The notes beneath the pieces were generated by a model that was not told where the DNA came from, made no database searches, and was given only the letters and a program-made list of their open reading frames with translations. From Muribaculaceae bacterium Isolate-013 (NCI) (GTDB lineage: Bacteria; Bacteroidota; Bacteroidia; Bacteroidales; Muribaculaceae), in NCBI GenBank assembly GCA_004102785.1, contig SCEJ01000001.1, positions 100,516 through 164,515 of the forward strand: a stretch of DNA of 64,000 nt, given 5' to 3'. Of the stretch, positions 51,778 through 61,867 are shown piece by piece. The position numbers and the translations under genes are program-made. Each line of letters opens with the position of its first letter. The stretch's first letter is position 1.

Positions 51778-53187
51778 TCACGATGGAATCCTGGCGCTGG
51801 CGCGGGCATAGAAATCAAGAACCTTGCGCACATACTCCACCGTCTGGCGCCCGCGGAAATATCCGTTGCGGCACACCGGGTCGGTATAATACTCCGGATT
51901 TGATTTCCACATCAGCGCCGTCTCCACATTCCCCTCCCACAGGGCCGGGTCCTTGCCGTGCTTTCCGGCCAGGGCGATGGCATCGTAGATATGTCCGATT
52001 CCTGAATTATAGGCCGCTATGCTGAATTTGCGCCGCTCGACAGGGTCGGAGACATATTTCGACAGGGAGCGGTCGATGTCGCGCATAATCTTGGCGGCGG
52101 CCTCGATGTTGAGTTCAGGGTCAGTGACGGTGGCGTCGGTCAGCCCGTAGCCGCGCATAGCCACCGGCATAAGCTGCATTATGCCTCTGGCTCCGGCCCA
52201 CGACACAAGGTCGTTGCGGAAATGGCTCTCCACATATCCCTGGGCGGCCAGCATGCGCCAGTCCTGGCCGTAGGCCGAGGCATAGCGGCGGAAGTAAGCG
52301 TCGTATGGCGAAATCACACCTTTCGAAAAATCGATATTGACCACATACGGCTCCGTGTTTTTCGACAGCTCGAAATAGCGTTTGAGCAGCTCGGCGTTGC
52401 GTTTTCTGGGCGATTCCTGGGCGAGCCAGCCGTTGACCGAATCGGCCAGCCAGCTCCGGCCGCGCGCCACGGCCCACTGCGAGCGCTGTGGGAAACTGAG
52501 CGGCAGCGATATGTCGAGGTCGGGATAATAGGTTTTGTTTACGCGGGCTATATCGCTGTCGACCACCGTCAGCGGCACCTCCCCCTCCGACACCATCTCT
52601 ATCAGGTCCTCGGCCATGATTGTGTCGCGGTCGATTACATGGATGTTGACCCCGCCGCCGAGCTCCTCGTTGAGGTTCTGCATACGGTAGAGATATTTGG
52701 AGTGAGCCTCCACATAAACGTCGCGCCCCACAAGCTGGGTCTCGTCAGTGATGAACCCCTCTCCACCTTTCCGGGGCTGTACAAGCACCTGGTGCGTGAA
52801 CGTCTCCGGGCCGCACGGCACTGTGCGGCGGCGGTATTCGGCCGTCACCGGCACCTCATATGCCAGCAGGTCGACCATGCCTGAATCCAGGAGCTCGACC
52901 ATGGCCGCAAGCGAGGGTGCGACAGTGAGGTCAAGAGCCATCCCCTTGTCGGAGGCGAACTGCTTCACCAGCGAATAGTCATAGCCCATCTCCTCGTCGC
53001 GGAAGAGGAAGTAGGACGACGGCGAATAGAGTGTGGCCACGCGCAGGGTGTCGGGCAGCGGATGCGACTCGGCATTCCGCTGCGCGGTGTCCGTTGCGGT
53101 ATCGACGTTCTTTTTTTCGGAGCACCCCCACAGAAGCAGCATCAGCGATGCCGCCACAAAGGATAAGATGTGCCGCAGCCCTCTCAT
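51778..53187 (-). CDS. mltF: Lytic murein transglycosylase F-like lipoprotein
   Basis: A 469-residue lipoprotein (lipobox LLWGC near residue 22). It has two domains, as in MltF: an N-terminal periplasmic solute-binding (SBP_bac_3-like) domain from about 45 to 280 (TLRVATLYSPSSYFLFRDEE, then GYDYSLVKQFASDKGMAL), and a C-terminal SLT lysozyme-like domain from about 305 with the catalytic Glu in GYVESHFRNDLVS, then GARGIMQLMP and AAYNSGIGHIYDA. It cleaves the glycan strand of peptidoglycan to 1,6-anhydro products; the N-terminal part may regulate it by sensing muropeptides. It is the last gene of the cdsA-purM-mltF set, with 11 bp to purM. Confidence 0.9.
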   Translation of the reverse strand: MRGLRHILSFVAASLMLLLWGCSEKKNVDTATDTAQRNAESHPLPDTLRVATLYSPSSYFLFRDEEMGYDYSLVKQFASDKGMALDLTVAPSLAAMVELLDSGMVDLLAYEVPVTAEYRRRTVPCGPETFTHQVLVQPRKGGEGFITDETQLVGRDVYVEAHSKYLYRMQNLNEELGGGVNIHVIDRDTIMAEDLIEMVSEGEVPLTVVDSDIARVNKTYYPDLDISLPLSFPQRSQWAVARGRSWLADSVNGWLAQESPRKRNAELLKRYFELSKNTEPYVVNIDFSKGVISPYDAYFRRYASAYGQDWRMLAAQGYVESHFRNDLVSWAGARGIMQLMPVAMRGYGLTDATVTDPELNIEAAAKIMRDIDRSLSKYVSDPVERRKFSIAAYNSGIGHIYDAIALAGKHGKDPALWEGNVETALMWKSNPEYYTDPVCRNGYFRGRQTVEYVRKVLDFYARASARIPS

Positions 53188-53198
53188 TCCGGCAGAAA

Positions 53199-54362
53199 TC
53201 AGTACTCGAATGTGCCGTGCTCGCCGGTGATGGTGAGGCGGGGGATGTCGGAAGCCTCCACATAACCCACCACCTGGGCCGGGATGCCGAAGCTGCGCGA
53301 TATGGCAATCACGCGGGCGGCGTGCTCGGGCGAGAGGTATATCTCCATGCGGTGTCCCATGTTGAACACCTTGTACATCTCCTTCCAGTCGGTGCCCGAC
53401 TGGCTCTGAATCATGGCGAAGAGCGGGGGCACAGGGAAAAGGTTGTCCTTGACCACGTGAACATTGTCGACGAAATGCATCACCTTGGTCTGAGCTCCGC
53501 CGGTGCAGTGTATCATGCCGTGGATGTCGGCGCGCATCTCCTCGAGTATCTTCTTTATCACGGGGGCATAGGTGCGTGTGGGCGACAGCACCAGGCGTCC
53601 GGCATCGAGTTCCACGCCGTCAACGGCATCGGTCAGGTCCTTTGAGCCGCTGTAAGCCAGCTCGTCGGGAATCTCTCCGTCGTAGGTCTCGGGGTATTCG
53701 CGTGCCACGGCCTTGGAGAACACATCATGACGCGCGGAGGTAAGGCCGTTGCTTCCCATCCCGCCGTTGTAGGAATCCTCGTATGTGGCCTGCCCGAAAG
53801 AGGCGAGTCCCACAATCACATCGCCGGGACGTATGTTGGCGTTGTCAATCACATCTGCGCGGCGCATGCGGCATGTCACGGTGGAGTCAACGATGATAGT
53901 GCGCACGAGGTCGCCCACATCGGCGGTCTCGCCGCCGGTGCTGTAAATCCCCACACCGAGCGAGCGGAGGGTTTCAAGCAACTCCTCCGTGCCGTTGATG
54001 ATGGCTGCGATCACCTCGCCGGGGATAAGGCGCTTGTTGCGCCCGATTGTCGACGACACAAGGATATTGTCGGTGGCTCCCACGCAGAGGAGGTCGTCGA
54101 TATTCATTATCAGTGCATCCTGCGCTATACCTTTCCATACCGAAAGGTCGCCGGTGCGGCGCCAGTAGGCATAGGCGAGCGACGACTTGGTGCCGGCGCC
54201 GTCGGCATGCATTATGTTGCACCACTGCGGGTCACCGCCGAGCATATCGGGGATAATCTTGCAGAACGCCTTGGGGTACAGCCCCTTGTCGATATTCTTT
54301 ATAGCGTTGTGCACATCTTCTTTAGCCGCGGATACACCGCGCATCATATATCGTTCGTTCAT
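53199..54362 (-). CDS. purM: Phosphoribosylformylglycinamidine cyclo-ligase (AIR synthase)
   Basis: PurM closes the imidazole ring in purine synthesis, forming AIR with ATP. The 387-residue protein has HADGAGTKSSLAYAYW (ATP/Mg site), MNIDDLLCVGATDNIL, GGETADVGDLVRTI and the C-terminal FNMGHRMEIY. This is the longer Bacteroidetes form (the E. coli protein is about 345 residues). It follows cdsA by 12 bp and precedes mltF by 11 bp. Confidence 0.93.
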   Translation of the reverse strand: MNERYMMRGVSAAKEDVHNAIKNIDKGLYPKAFCKIIPDMLGGDPQWCNIMHADGAGTKSSLAYAYWRRTGDLSVWKGIAQDALIMNIDDLLCVGATDNILVSSTIGRNKRLIPGEVIAAIINGTEELLETLRSLGVGIYSTGGETADVGDLVRTIIVDSTVTCRMRRADVIDNANIRPGDVIVGLASFGQATYEDSYNGGMGSNGLTSARHDVFSKAVAREYPETYDGEIPDELAYSGSKDLTDAVDGVELDAGRLVLSPTRTYAPVIKKILEEMRADIHGMIHCTGGAQTKVMHFVDNVHVVKDNLFPVPPLFAMIQSQSGTDWKEMYKVFNMGHRMEIYLSPEHAARVIAISRSFGIPAQVVGYVEASDIPRLTITGEHGTFEY

Positions 54363-54374
54363 TGGAATAGGTGT

Positions 54375-55223
54375 TTAGAATGAAGTTACCGCCATAAGAT
54401 AGGCGAACACTGCCGGGGTTACAAGCAGGAGTGAGTCTATGCGGTCGAGGATTCCGCCGTGACCGGGCAGGAGGTTGCCAGAATCCTTTACGCCGAGGGT
54501 GCGCTTTATAAGCGACTCTACAAGGTCGCCCCACGTGCCGAACACGCACACTATGGCTCCGAATCCGAGCATCTGCCAGAGATTAAGCCCTACTCCGAGC
54601 CCTTTGCCGAAGAAATGGTAGCAGAGCGCCGCGGCAAGACAGAATGCCAGGCCGCCGAAGAAACCTTCCCACGACTTCTTGGGCGATATGCGCTCGAAAA
54701 GCTTATGCTTGCCGATGAGCGACCCCACGCAGAAAGCGCCGGTGTCGCTGAGCCAGATGAGGATGAACATCCCCAGCACGAACCAGCAGTTGGTCATTGC
54801 ATAGAGCGCGCACATAAGTCCCATTGGCAGAGCGATATAGAGCTGCCCCATCAGAGAGTTGGCATAATGCGCCAGAGCGTTGCCGTCCTGGATGTAGAGC
54901 TGGCTCACCAGGCGCGCCATCAGATACACGAGATAAGCGAAAAGGAATGTTTTCAGGCTCCAGGCCCCGAACATGAATGAGGGCAGACTGAGATTCAGGA
55001 AACATGCTATGCCTGAAATGAGGAAGAATGCGCCTATGATGTCAATCAGGCGGCTTGTGTTGGATATGTGACCCTTGTTGGATATACGGTTGAACTCATT
55101 GACTCCCAGCACACCGAAGAGTACTGCAAGCCCCCAGAGCCACCATCCGCCGGCCATGACGGCGCCCACGATTACGGCAATATAAAGCACACCGGTAAAG
55201 AGGCGTGTGAAAACGTTTTTCAT
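54375..55223 (-). CDS. cdsA: Phosphatidate cytidylyltransferase
   Basis: CdsA makes CDP-diacylglycerol from phosphatidic acid and CTP, the branch point of phospholipid synthesis. The 282-residue protein has about eight membrane segments. The SDTGAFCVGSLIGKHKLFER and SPKKSWEGFFGG stretches (about 165-195) and the signature SLIKRTLGVKDSGNLLPGHG with GGILDRIDS near the C-terminus contain the catalytic Asp and Lys residues. It is the first gene of a three-gene operon with purM and mltF. Confidence 0.95.
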   Translation of the reverse strand: MKNVFTRLFTGVLYIAVIVGAVMAGGWWLWGLAVLFGVLGVNEFNRISNKGHISNTSRLIDIIGAFFLISGIACFLNLSLPSFMFGAWSLKTFLFAYLVYLMARLVSQLYIQDGNALAHYANSLMGQLYIALPMGLMCALYAMTNCWFVLGMFILIWLSDTGAFCVGSLIGKHKLFERISPKKSWEGFFGGLAFCLAAALCYHFFGKGLGVGLNLWQMLGFGAIVCVFGTWGDLVESLIKRTLGVKDSGNLLPGHGGILDRIDSLLLVTPAVFAYLMAVTSF

Positions 55224-55330
55224 TTCGCTATTTGTTTATTCCGCACAAAAGTACGCATTTTCCGCGATATGACAAAAGTTTACCAACCCCCAAGACAAGT
55301 TTGTATCAATGTTTACATAATGAAAACAAG

Positions 55331-55365
55331 CGCACCCCGGCGACCGATGCGGCTGCCGGGGTGCG
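55331..55365 (-). terminator. Hairpin after guaB
   Basis: CGCACCCCGGC (55331-55341) and GCCGGGGTGCG (55355-55365) pair perfectly. On the minus strand it is followed by CTTGTTTTC. It lies about 20 bp beyond the guaB stop. Confidence 0.7.
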
Positions 55366-55386
55366 GATATGTGGTACGTAGCTTTC

Positions 55387-56883
<1,497 letters not shown>

Positions 56884-56893
56884 TTATTGCACG

Positions 56894-56901
56894 CAAAGTT
56901 A
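56894..56901 (-). promoter_or_regulatory. -7 box of guaB
   Basis: The minus strand reads TAACTTTG, fitting TAnnTTTG, with the ATG 25 bp downstream. No clear -33 TTTG. Confidence 0.5.
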
Positions 56902-57013
56902 CGAATTTTTCGCGACCCGCCCATCATCCCCTCCACTTTTTCTTTTCCCCTCTCCCAAAATTCCCGTAGAAGAAGCAAACAAATCACGAGATAATGTAAG
57001 TATCAGAAAGGGG

Positions 57014-57949
57014 TCAGCGGCGGGGGCGACGGATGCGGGGGAAGAGGCGGCGGAAACGGAGGAGGGGGCGGGTGATGGAGCCGCCGGCAATGATGAAGGT
57101 TACGGCCATGAGGATGAGGAGGATGCCGCATATCTGGCGGAATGTGAGGGGGTCACCGAAAACGGCGATGCTCACAATGAGTGCTACCACCGGCTCGAGC
57201 GCACCGAGTATGGCCGTAGGGGTGGGGCCGATTTTCTGTATCGCGGCCGTGGTGCACACAAACGACACCGCAGTAGGGAGCACTGAAAGGGCGACAATGC
57301 ACCCCCATAGATACCAGTGGGCCGGAAGGAGCAGTTCTCCTTTATATATAAGGCGCCCGGCAAACACGAACACGCCGAAAAAAAGTCCGTAGAATATGAT
57401 GCGCAACGTGGGCACACGCGCCAGGCGCGGACGGTTGATCGCCACGATATATATGGCATAGGTAAGCGACGACACCATCACAAGCAGCACGCCGGTGAGG
57501 CTCAGCGGCGCCCCTGAGACGGTGTGGTTCAACATAACGATACCGATGAGCGCCAGCCCGATGCATACTATCGTGGAAACCGGCAGACGCTCACGGAAAA
57601 GCGCCGCCATGATGAGCGCCACCATCACGGGATAGACAAACAGCAGGGTCGACGCCACACCGGAGTCCATGAAGTTGTACGACTCGAACAGGGTCAGCGA
57701 TGACACAGCCATCAGCAGCCCCATGGCGGCAAGCGGCCACAGTTCCCCCTTTTCAGGCCGCAGTGACCGGCCGCGCAACACAATCATGGCTCCGATAATC
57801 GGCAGGGCTATGAGGTAGCGGAAAAAGAGCACTGAGTCGGCGTCCATCCCGCCGTCGCCATAGAGCGGGAGGGCGAAGAGCGGGTTCATGCCGTAAGTGG
57901 CGGCCGCCACTGCTCCGAGGATATATCCCTTGCTTTTGTCGCTTAACAT
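57014..57949 (-). CDS. EamA/DMT-family transporter
   Basis: A 311-residue inner-membrane protein with ten predicted helices arranged as two EamA repeats (first about 8-145, second about 155-290). LILSVASSLT-like DMT patterns are seen in VMVALIMAALFRERLPVSTI, with the Glu/Arg pair after helix four, and in ALEPVVALIVSIAVFGDPLT in the second repeat. Drug/metabolite transporters of this type export small metabolites; the substrate is unknown. The C-terminal tail is Arg-rich. It follows tsaB by 20 bp and is probably co-transcribed. Confidence 0.88.
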   Translation of the reverse strand: MLSDKSKGYILGAVAAATYGMNPLFALPLYGDGGMDADSVLFFRYLIALPIIGAMIVLRGRSLRPEKGELWPLAAMGLLMAVSSLTLFESYNFMDSGVASTLLFVYPVMVALIMAALFRERLPVSTIVCIGLALIGIVMLNHTVSGAPLSLTGVLLVMVSSLTYAIYIVAINRPRLARVPTLRIIFYGLFFGVFVFAGRLIYKGELLLPAHWYLWGCIVALSVLPTAVSFVCTTAAIQKIGPTPTAILGALEPVVALIVSIAVFGDPLTFRQICGILLILMAVTFIIAGGSITRPLLRFRRLFPRIRRPRR

Positions 57950-57969
57950 CGGTGCGGAAAGCGTTTTGA

Positions 57970-58659
57970 TCAGAAAAGTTTGCGGGGGCGGGTAGCCTGA
58001 AAGTCCTTAAGATAGGTCGGCACAGAGTATGCCAGGTCAAGGAAGCGCCCGGCGCGGAAATCACGGTCGGCCAGCGCCAGCATATCCACCGCCAGCGGCT
58101 TTATGTCGCTGATGAACCTGGCATTGGGATGGGTGATTACCTCACGTGCCTTGTCGGAACCGTTGCCGAAGAACAACACCGGCCCACGGTCAAGATACTC
58201 CCGGTAAGAATCTCCGTCGAGTATCAGCGGCCGCGGCGCCATCAGCTCCTCAAGAGCCAGGGAATAGACTCCGGTATAGATCTCCATGCGGCGTGCGTCG
58301 ATCATCGGGGCAAACATGGCGTCGGGCTCCACATCGTGGGAGAACATCACCGATACCGCCATAAGCTGCAGTGTGTCAACACCGACAAGAGGCACATCAA
58401 GGGCATAAGCCAGCCCCTTGGCCTCCGACAGGCCGATACGCAGCCCCGTGTAGCTCCCCGGGCCGAGGCTCACAGCCACGGCATCGAGTTTCATCTCATG
58501 TTTACGCAGGTGGTCAAGACACCCTTTTATGAAATCGCTCAGCACCACAGCGTGGCTCATCGGTCGGAACTCCTCGAAATGCACCAGCACAGCCCCTTCG
58601 GCAGTCAGCGCTGCGGAGCATACATCGGTCGAGGTCTCAATATGGAGTATAACGGGCAT
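57970..58659 (-). CDS. tsaB: tRNA threonylcarbamoyladenosine biosynthesis protein TsaB
   Basis: TsaB is the non-catalytic partner of TsaD in forming t6A37 on tRNAs reading ANN codons. The 229-residue protein has the ASKHA N-terminal pattern ILHIETSTDVCSAALTAEG and the TsaB signature VAVSLGPGSYTGLRIGLSEAKGLA split over about 61-84, with PLVGVDTLQLMA after it. A near-perfect promoter precedes it. Confidence 0.94.
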   Translation of the reverse strand: MPVILHIETSTDVCSAALTAEGAVLVHFEEFRPMSHAVVLSDFIKGCLDHLRKHEMKLDAVAVSLGPGSYTGLRIGLSEAKGLAYALDVPLVGVDTLQLMAVSVMFSHDVEPDAMFAPMIDARRMEIYTGVYSLALEELMAPRPLILDGDSYREYLDRGPVLFFGNGSDKAREVITHPNARFISDIKPLAVDMLALADRDFRAGRFLDLAYSVPTYLKDFQATRPRKLF

Positions 58660-58680
58660 AGTTTAGAGGTTGTTTGGCCG

Positions 58681-58712
58681 CAAAATTACGAATTTTTTCT
58701 TATTTGGGCAAA
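58681..58712 (-). promoter_or_regulatory. Promoter of tsaB
   Basis: On the minus strand TTTG (58712-58709), 20-bp spacer, TAATTTTG (58688-58681): a full consensus match. Upstream of it (58713-59007) the sequence is AT-rich, and I see no gene in it. Confidence 0.7.
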
Positions 58713-59007
58713 CTCGGTGATTTTCAGAGGGGTTTGGAGAGGCGTGGGTACTAATCGTGTACTTTTGTGGAAGTTGATAGAAAGCCGAGGAAATTGAATT
58801 TTAGATTTTTGTGTTGCGTTAAATATTTTTAACTGTCCTAATTTGCCTATTTTTACCGATTCCGACGGCTACAAAGTACACCCTCTCGCAGATTATCAGC
58901 CGAGATATTTGGATGTAATCCTATCTCCAATTCATAATTTTGCGCACCACAAAAGTAATCATATTTTTTGGAACACAGTAATATCACGCGATAAATCTGA
59001 AACGCTC

Positions 59008-59204
59008 TGCGATGCTGGACATCGAATAGCCGCGTCGCCGGAAGATGTGCAACCGGGGACGGTTGTTCTCATCTTACGACTGAACACGGTCATTCCATGT
59101 CCCCGCAGGTATTCAATCCACGGGGATAAAGACCGGCAGTTGTCCTGACCTCCGTTGCCCTCCGGCTTGAACAACTGCCGGACATTATCCTGTTCCGGGA
59201 TTGC
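59008..59204. repeat. Structured tandem element, copy 1 (candidate ncRNA)
   Basis: About 197 bp, largely identical to the copy at 59278-59475. Stems: AAGATG (59042-59047) with CATCTT (59070-59075), inside which CAACCG (59050-59055) pairs with CGGTTG (59060-59065); TCCCCG (59100-59105) with CGGGGA (59121-59126); and an 11-bp stem CCGGCAGTTGT (59133-59143) with ACAACTGCCGG (59171-59181). TCCGGC (59161-59166) can instead pair with GCCGGA (59177-59182), which excludes the last stem. A coding role is unlikely because differences between copies are mostly non-synonymous in the one open frame. Confidence 0.6.
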
Positions 59205-59277
59205 ACTCTACTTTCTATTTATCATAGCCTGATAGCTGTCCTTGACAGGACGGTTCCGGATTTCCATATTGCCTCAC

Positions 59278-59475
59278 TGCGATGTGGAACATCGAATATC
59301 CGTGCCGCCGAAAGATGTGCAACCGGGGACGGTTGTCCACATCTTACGACTGAACACGGCCATTCCATGTCCCGCAGGGGATTCAATCTACGGGGATAAA
59401 GACCGTCATTTGCTCTGCGCCTCCGTTGCCCTCCGGCTTGAACAGATGCCGGACATTATCCTATTCCGGGATTGC
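59278..59475. repeat. Structured tandem element, copy 2 (candidate ncRNA)
   Basis: About 198 bp, starting 270 bp after the start of copy 1. Stems: AAGATGTG (59312-59319) with CACATCTT (59338-59345) enclosing CAACCG (59320-59325) and CGGTTG (59330-59335); the long stem is CCGTCATTTG (59403-59412) with CAGATGCCGG (59443-59452), one mismatch and one G-T. Compared with copy 1, one pair has changed from G-C to T-A on both sides. TCCGGC (59432-59437) can alternatively pair with GCCGGA (59448-59453). The 73-bp spacer between copies carries GTCCT/AGGAC, a small hairpin. Confidence 0.6.
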
Positions 59476-59663
59476 ATAGCAATTCCTTTTTCCTCACTGC
59501 CATTTTCTTGTTTTCCGATATTCCATTATGATGCCGTTCAGTAAAGTCCGGCATTTTTTGATTTCAATGTCGTCCTGTGGCTTTCCTGTATATCGGGGAG
59601 GCCATTTTCATCTGATGCATACCTGAGTCTTGTGGGTCAGTTGGAGTCGCTTGCCAAAATAAA

Positions 59664-59763
59664 CGTGTGGCAAAGGAACATTCGCGTCGATCCGGAAAAA
59701 TCTCCACTCTGCGAGTAGTATTTTTCCGTCTTGCCGTGAACATCCCTTCTTTTGTGCCACACG
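59664..59763. repeat. 100-bp imperfect hairpin upstream of the mobile-element genes
   Basis: CGTGTGGCA (59664-59672) pairs with TGCCACACG (59755-59763), and CGGAAAAAT (59693-59701) pairs with ATTTTTCCG (59720-59728); the segments between pair only partly. It could be an RNA leader for the genes starting at 59839 or the end of an inserted element. No gene is seen in 59476-59838. Confidence 0.5.
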
Positions 59764-59838
59764 CCTTTCAGGTGTCAAGCAACTCAAACAACCACACTGT
59801 CTTTGGACGCATGAGGTTAAAAAAAAGCCCCCACCGAT

Positions 59839-60072
59839 ATGAAAGCCACAGAACAACATATAAATAGGTCAAGGCAAGCTCGCCAATCCTCCTATCATTA
59901 CCGCATAAGCAAGGCGGTTGCAAAGGTGGCGAAAGTGATACTGATTGTCATCGGAGCAATCGTTGGTCTGACTATCGGTTGGCTGATTAAAAGAATATTC
60001 CGAGGCATAGGTTGGATAATCTCAATCCTCTCCGCATTAGGGATAATCTATTGGATAATAACTACACTCTAA
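59839..60072 (+). CDS. Small membrane protein of the mobile element
   Basis: A 77-residue protein. The first 30 residues are basic and polar (NRSRQARQSSYHYRISKAVA), followed by two hydrophobic segments (about 31-50, KVILIVIGAIVGLTIGWLI, and 56-76, GIGWIISILSALGIIYWIIT). I do not recognise the family. It lies 13 bp before the PcfK-like gene and is probably in the same operon. Confidence 0.6.
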   Translation: MKATEQHINRSRQARQSSYHYRISKAVAKVAKVILIVIGAIVGLTIGWLIKRIFRGIGWIISILSALGIIYWIITTL

Positions 60073-60085
60073 AACATTTACGACT

Positions 60086-60520
60086 ATGGCAAGCAACACG
60101 ATGAAAGGAACACAATCGTTCCAAGACACAATCAAGACTTATCTTGAAACAATGGCGGAGAATGACGCTCTGTTCGCAGTCAAGTACGCCAATCCATCAA
60201 AGTCAGTATCCGACTGCTGTACTTTTATCATTAACCAAGTGCAGAAAAGCGGTTGCAACGGCTTCGCAGACGATGAAATCTTCGGAATGGCAGTCCATTT
60301 CTATGAAGAAAATGAGATAGAGGTTGGCAAGCCTATCAACTGCCAAGTGGTAGTGAACCATACGGTAGAACTTACCGAGGAAGAAAAGGAACAGGCACGG
60401 CAGGACGCCATCAATAAACTCCGTGACGAGGAAATGGCGAAAATGCGCAGGCCCACGCAATCCAAGAAAGTGAATGAGAATAAACCTCAAGTTGAACAAC
60501 CCAGTCTATTCGACTTCTAA
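60086..60520 (+). CDS. PcfK-like protein
   Basis: A 144-residue soluble protein resembling the PcfK-like family of Bacteroidetes conjugative and mobilizable elements. The N-terminal part (GTQSFQDTIKTYLETMAEND) and the middle (CTFIINQVQKSGCNGFADDE, then FGMAVHFYEENEI) are the conserved portion; the C-terminal third is charged. The last residues, EQPSLFDF, contain QPSLF, similar to the sliding-clamp-binding motif. It is followed by the PcfJ-like gene after 11 bp; the pair is a marker of such elements. The molecular role is unknown. Confidence 0.8.
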   Translation: MASNTMKGTQSFQDTIKTYLETMAENDALFAVKYANPSKSVSDCCTFIINQVQKSGCNGFADDEIFGMAVHFYEENEIEVGKPINCQVVVNHTVELTEEEKEQARQDAINKLRDEEMAKMRRPTQSKKVNENKPQVEQPSLFDF

Positions 60521-60531
60521 ACATTAAGGCT

Positions 60532-61842
60532 ATGAAACCCAAGACAGCATTACAAAAGCAAGTGGCAGGGCTATCCGCCACACTGCGACCCATAACCGAG
60601 GCACAAGAGCGTTGGGCATACCGCCACTGCTTTGAGCATTTCGCCTATCGCACAAATAGCGGAACAATGACCTGCTCCGACTGCGGACACGTTTGGAAGG
60701 GTCAGAAAGGCAATCTTTGCGACACTGTCGCAGGTTGCAAATGCCCCCACTGCGGAGCTGAACTGAAAGTGAAGGACACCCGCAAACGCACCCATAAGGG
60801 AACCGCATATTTCAGCGTCATAACGGCACACAAGGGTTTTCAAGTAATCCGTGTGACGCAGATAACGAGCGAAAGCCGTAAGGGAGAGGTCAGGCAACTC
60901 TATTGTCAGGAGGTCGTGCAAAGGTGGATTTCTCCCGACGGCAAAGTTACCGATATGGCTCTGCTCCGTGGGTTTACCTTCCATTACTGCGACTGCTGGT
61001 CGTATTGGAGCGATATGGAGATACGCCCGCACAACAGTCTGTATGATGATGTTGTCGCATGGAGTGAGGTCTATCCGAGAATGTCGGTCATTCCCCAACT
61101 CAAACGCAACGGCTTCAAGGGCGATTTCTACGGAATATCCCCCGTCAGACTTTTCAAGGCTCTGCTTGCCGACCCAAGAATGGAGACGCTGATGAAAGCC
61201 AGAGAGATTGAGGAAATGAAATACTTTCTTTCTAATCCCTGCAATGCGGATGAATTTTGGGCATCGTACCTTATCGCCAAACGCCACCGCTATCATATCA
61301 ACAACATCGGAATGTGGTGCGACTATCTGCGGATGCTGAAAAACCTCGGCAAAGACCTACGCAATCCAAAGAATATCTGCCCCGAAGATTTCATAGAGGC
61401 GCACGACAGACTAAGCCGAATGATAGAGGACAGACGCAGAAGGGAGCGTGAGGAAGCCGAGCGCAGAAGAACCGAGGAAAGACTGCTCCGAGAGAAAGAG
61501 AACGAAGAACAGTTCAAGGCTCAAAAATCCAAGTTCTTCGGTTTGGTAATCTCCGACAATGAAATATCGGTAAAGGTGCTTGAGAGTATAGAGGAATACT
61601 GCCAGGAGGGTAACACACAGCACATCTGCGTATTCTCATCGTCCTACTACCTTAAAAAGAACACGCTGGTATTGTCGGCAAGGATTGGCGATACCATAAT
61701 AGAGACGGTAGAGGTTGACTTGCAGACCCTCAAAGTGGTGCAATGCCACGGAAAATATAACAAGGACACCGAGTACCACGACCGCATCATCAATCTCGTG
61801 AACTCAAACGCCCGACTTATCAAGGAGAGAATAACCGCCTAA
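60532..61842 (+). CDS. PcfJ-like protein
   Basis: A 436-residue protein resembling the PcfJ-like family, named after a conjugation-region gene of an enterococcal pheromone plasmid. It has a zinc-ribbon-like N-terminus with Cys pairs CSDCGH (about residue 48) and CKCPHCG (about 69), a central PcfJ domain with DDVVAWSEVYPRMSVIPQLK and SPVRLFKALLADPRME, a coiled-coil stretch rich in Arg/Glu (about 300-330) and a C-terminal beta-rich part. A nucleic-acid-binding role is likely but not shown. Operon with the PcfK-like gene. Confidence 0.82.
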   Translation: MKPKTALQKQVAGLSATLRPITEAQERWAYRHCFEHFAYRTNSGTMTCSDCGHVWKGQKGNLCDTVAGCKCPHCGAELKVKDTRKRTHKGTAYFSVITAHKGFQVIRVTQITSESRKGEVRQLYCQEVVQRWISPDGKVTDMALLRGFTFHYCDCWSYWSDMEIRPHNSLYDDVVAWSEVYPRMSVIPQLKRNGFKGDFYGISPVRLFKALLADPRMETLMKAREIEEMKYFLSNPCNADEFWASYLIAKRHRYHINNIGMWCDYLRMLKNLGKDLRNPKNICPEDFIEAHDRLSRMIEDRRRREREEAERRRTEERLLREKENEEQFKAQKSKFFGLVISDNEISVKVLESIEEYCQEGNTQHICVFSSSYYLKKNTLVLSARIGDTIIETVEVDLQTLKVVQCHGKYNKDTEYHDRIINLVNSNARLIKERITA

Positions 61843-61867
61843 ATGTCTAACACGACCTGCGTCAGCA

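Noticed and set aside
59008..59475. Template/variable repeat pair of a diversity-generating retroelement
   Set aside because: Differences are not restricted to adenines of one copy, and no reverse transcriptase gene is present.
58843..59544. Two short + frames (about 100 codons each) through the tandem repeat copies
   Set aside because: They share a frame over about 50 codons but differ mostly at non-synonymous positions and contain an indel pair; RNA or DNA structure explains the conservation better.
59608..59859. Minus-strand frame of 83 codons before the mobile-element operon
   Set aside because: Composition and lack of motifs suggest chance; it overlaps the 100-bp hairpin.
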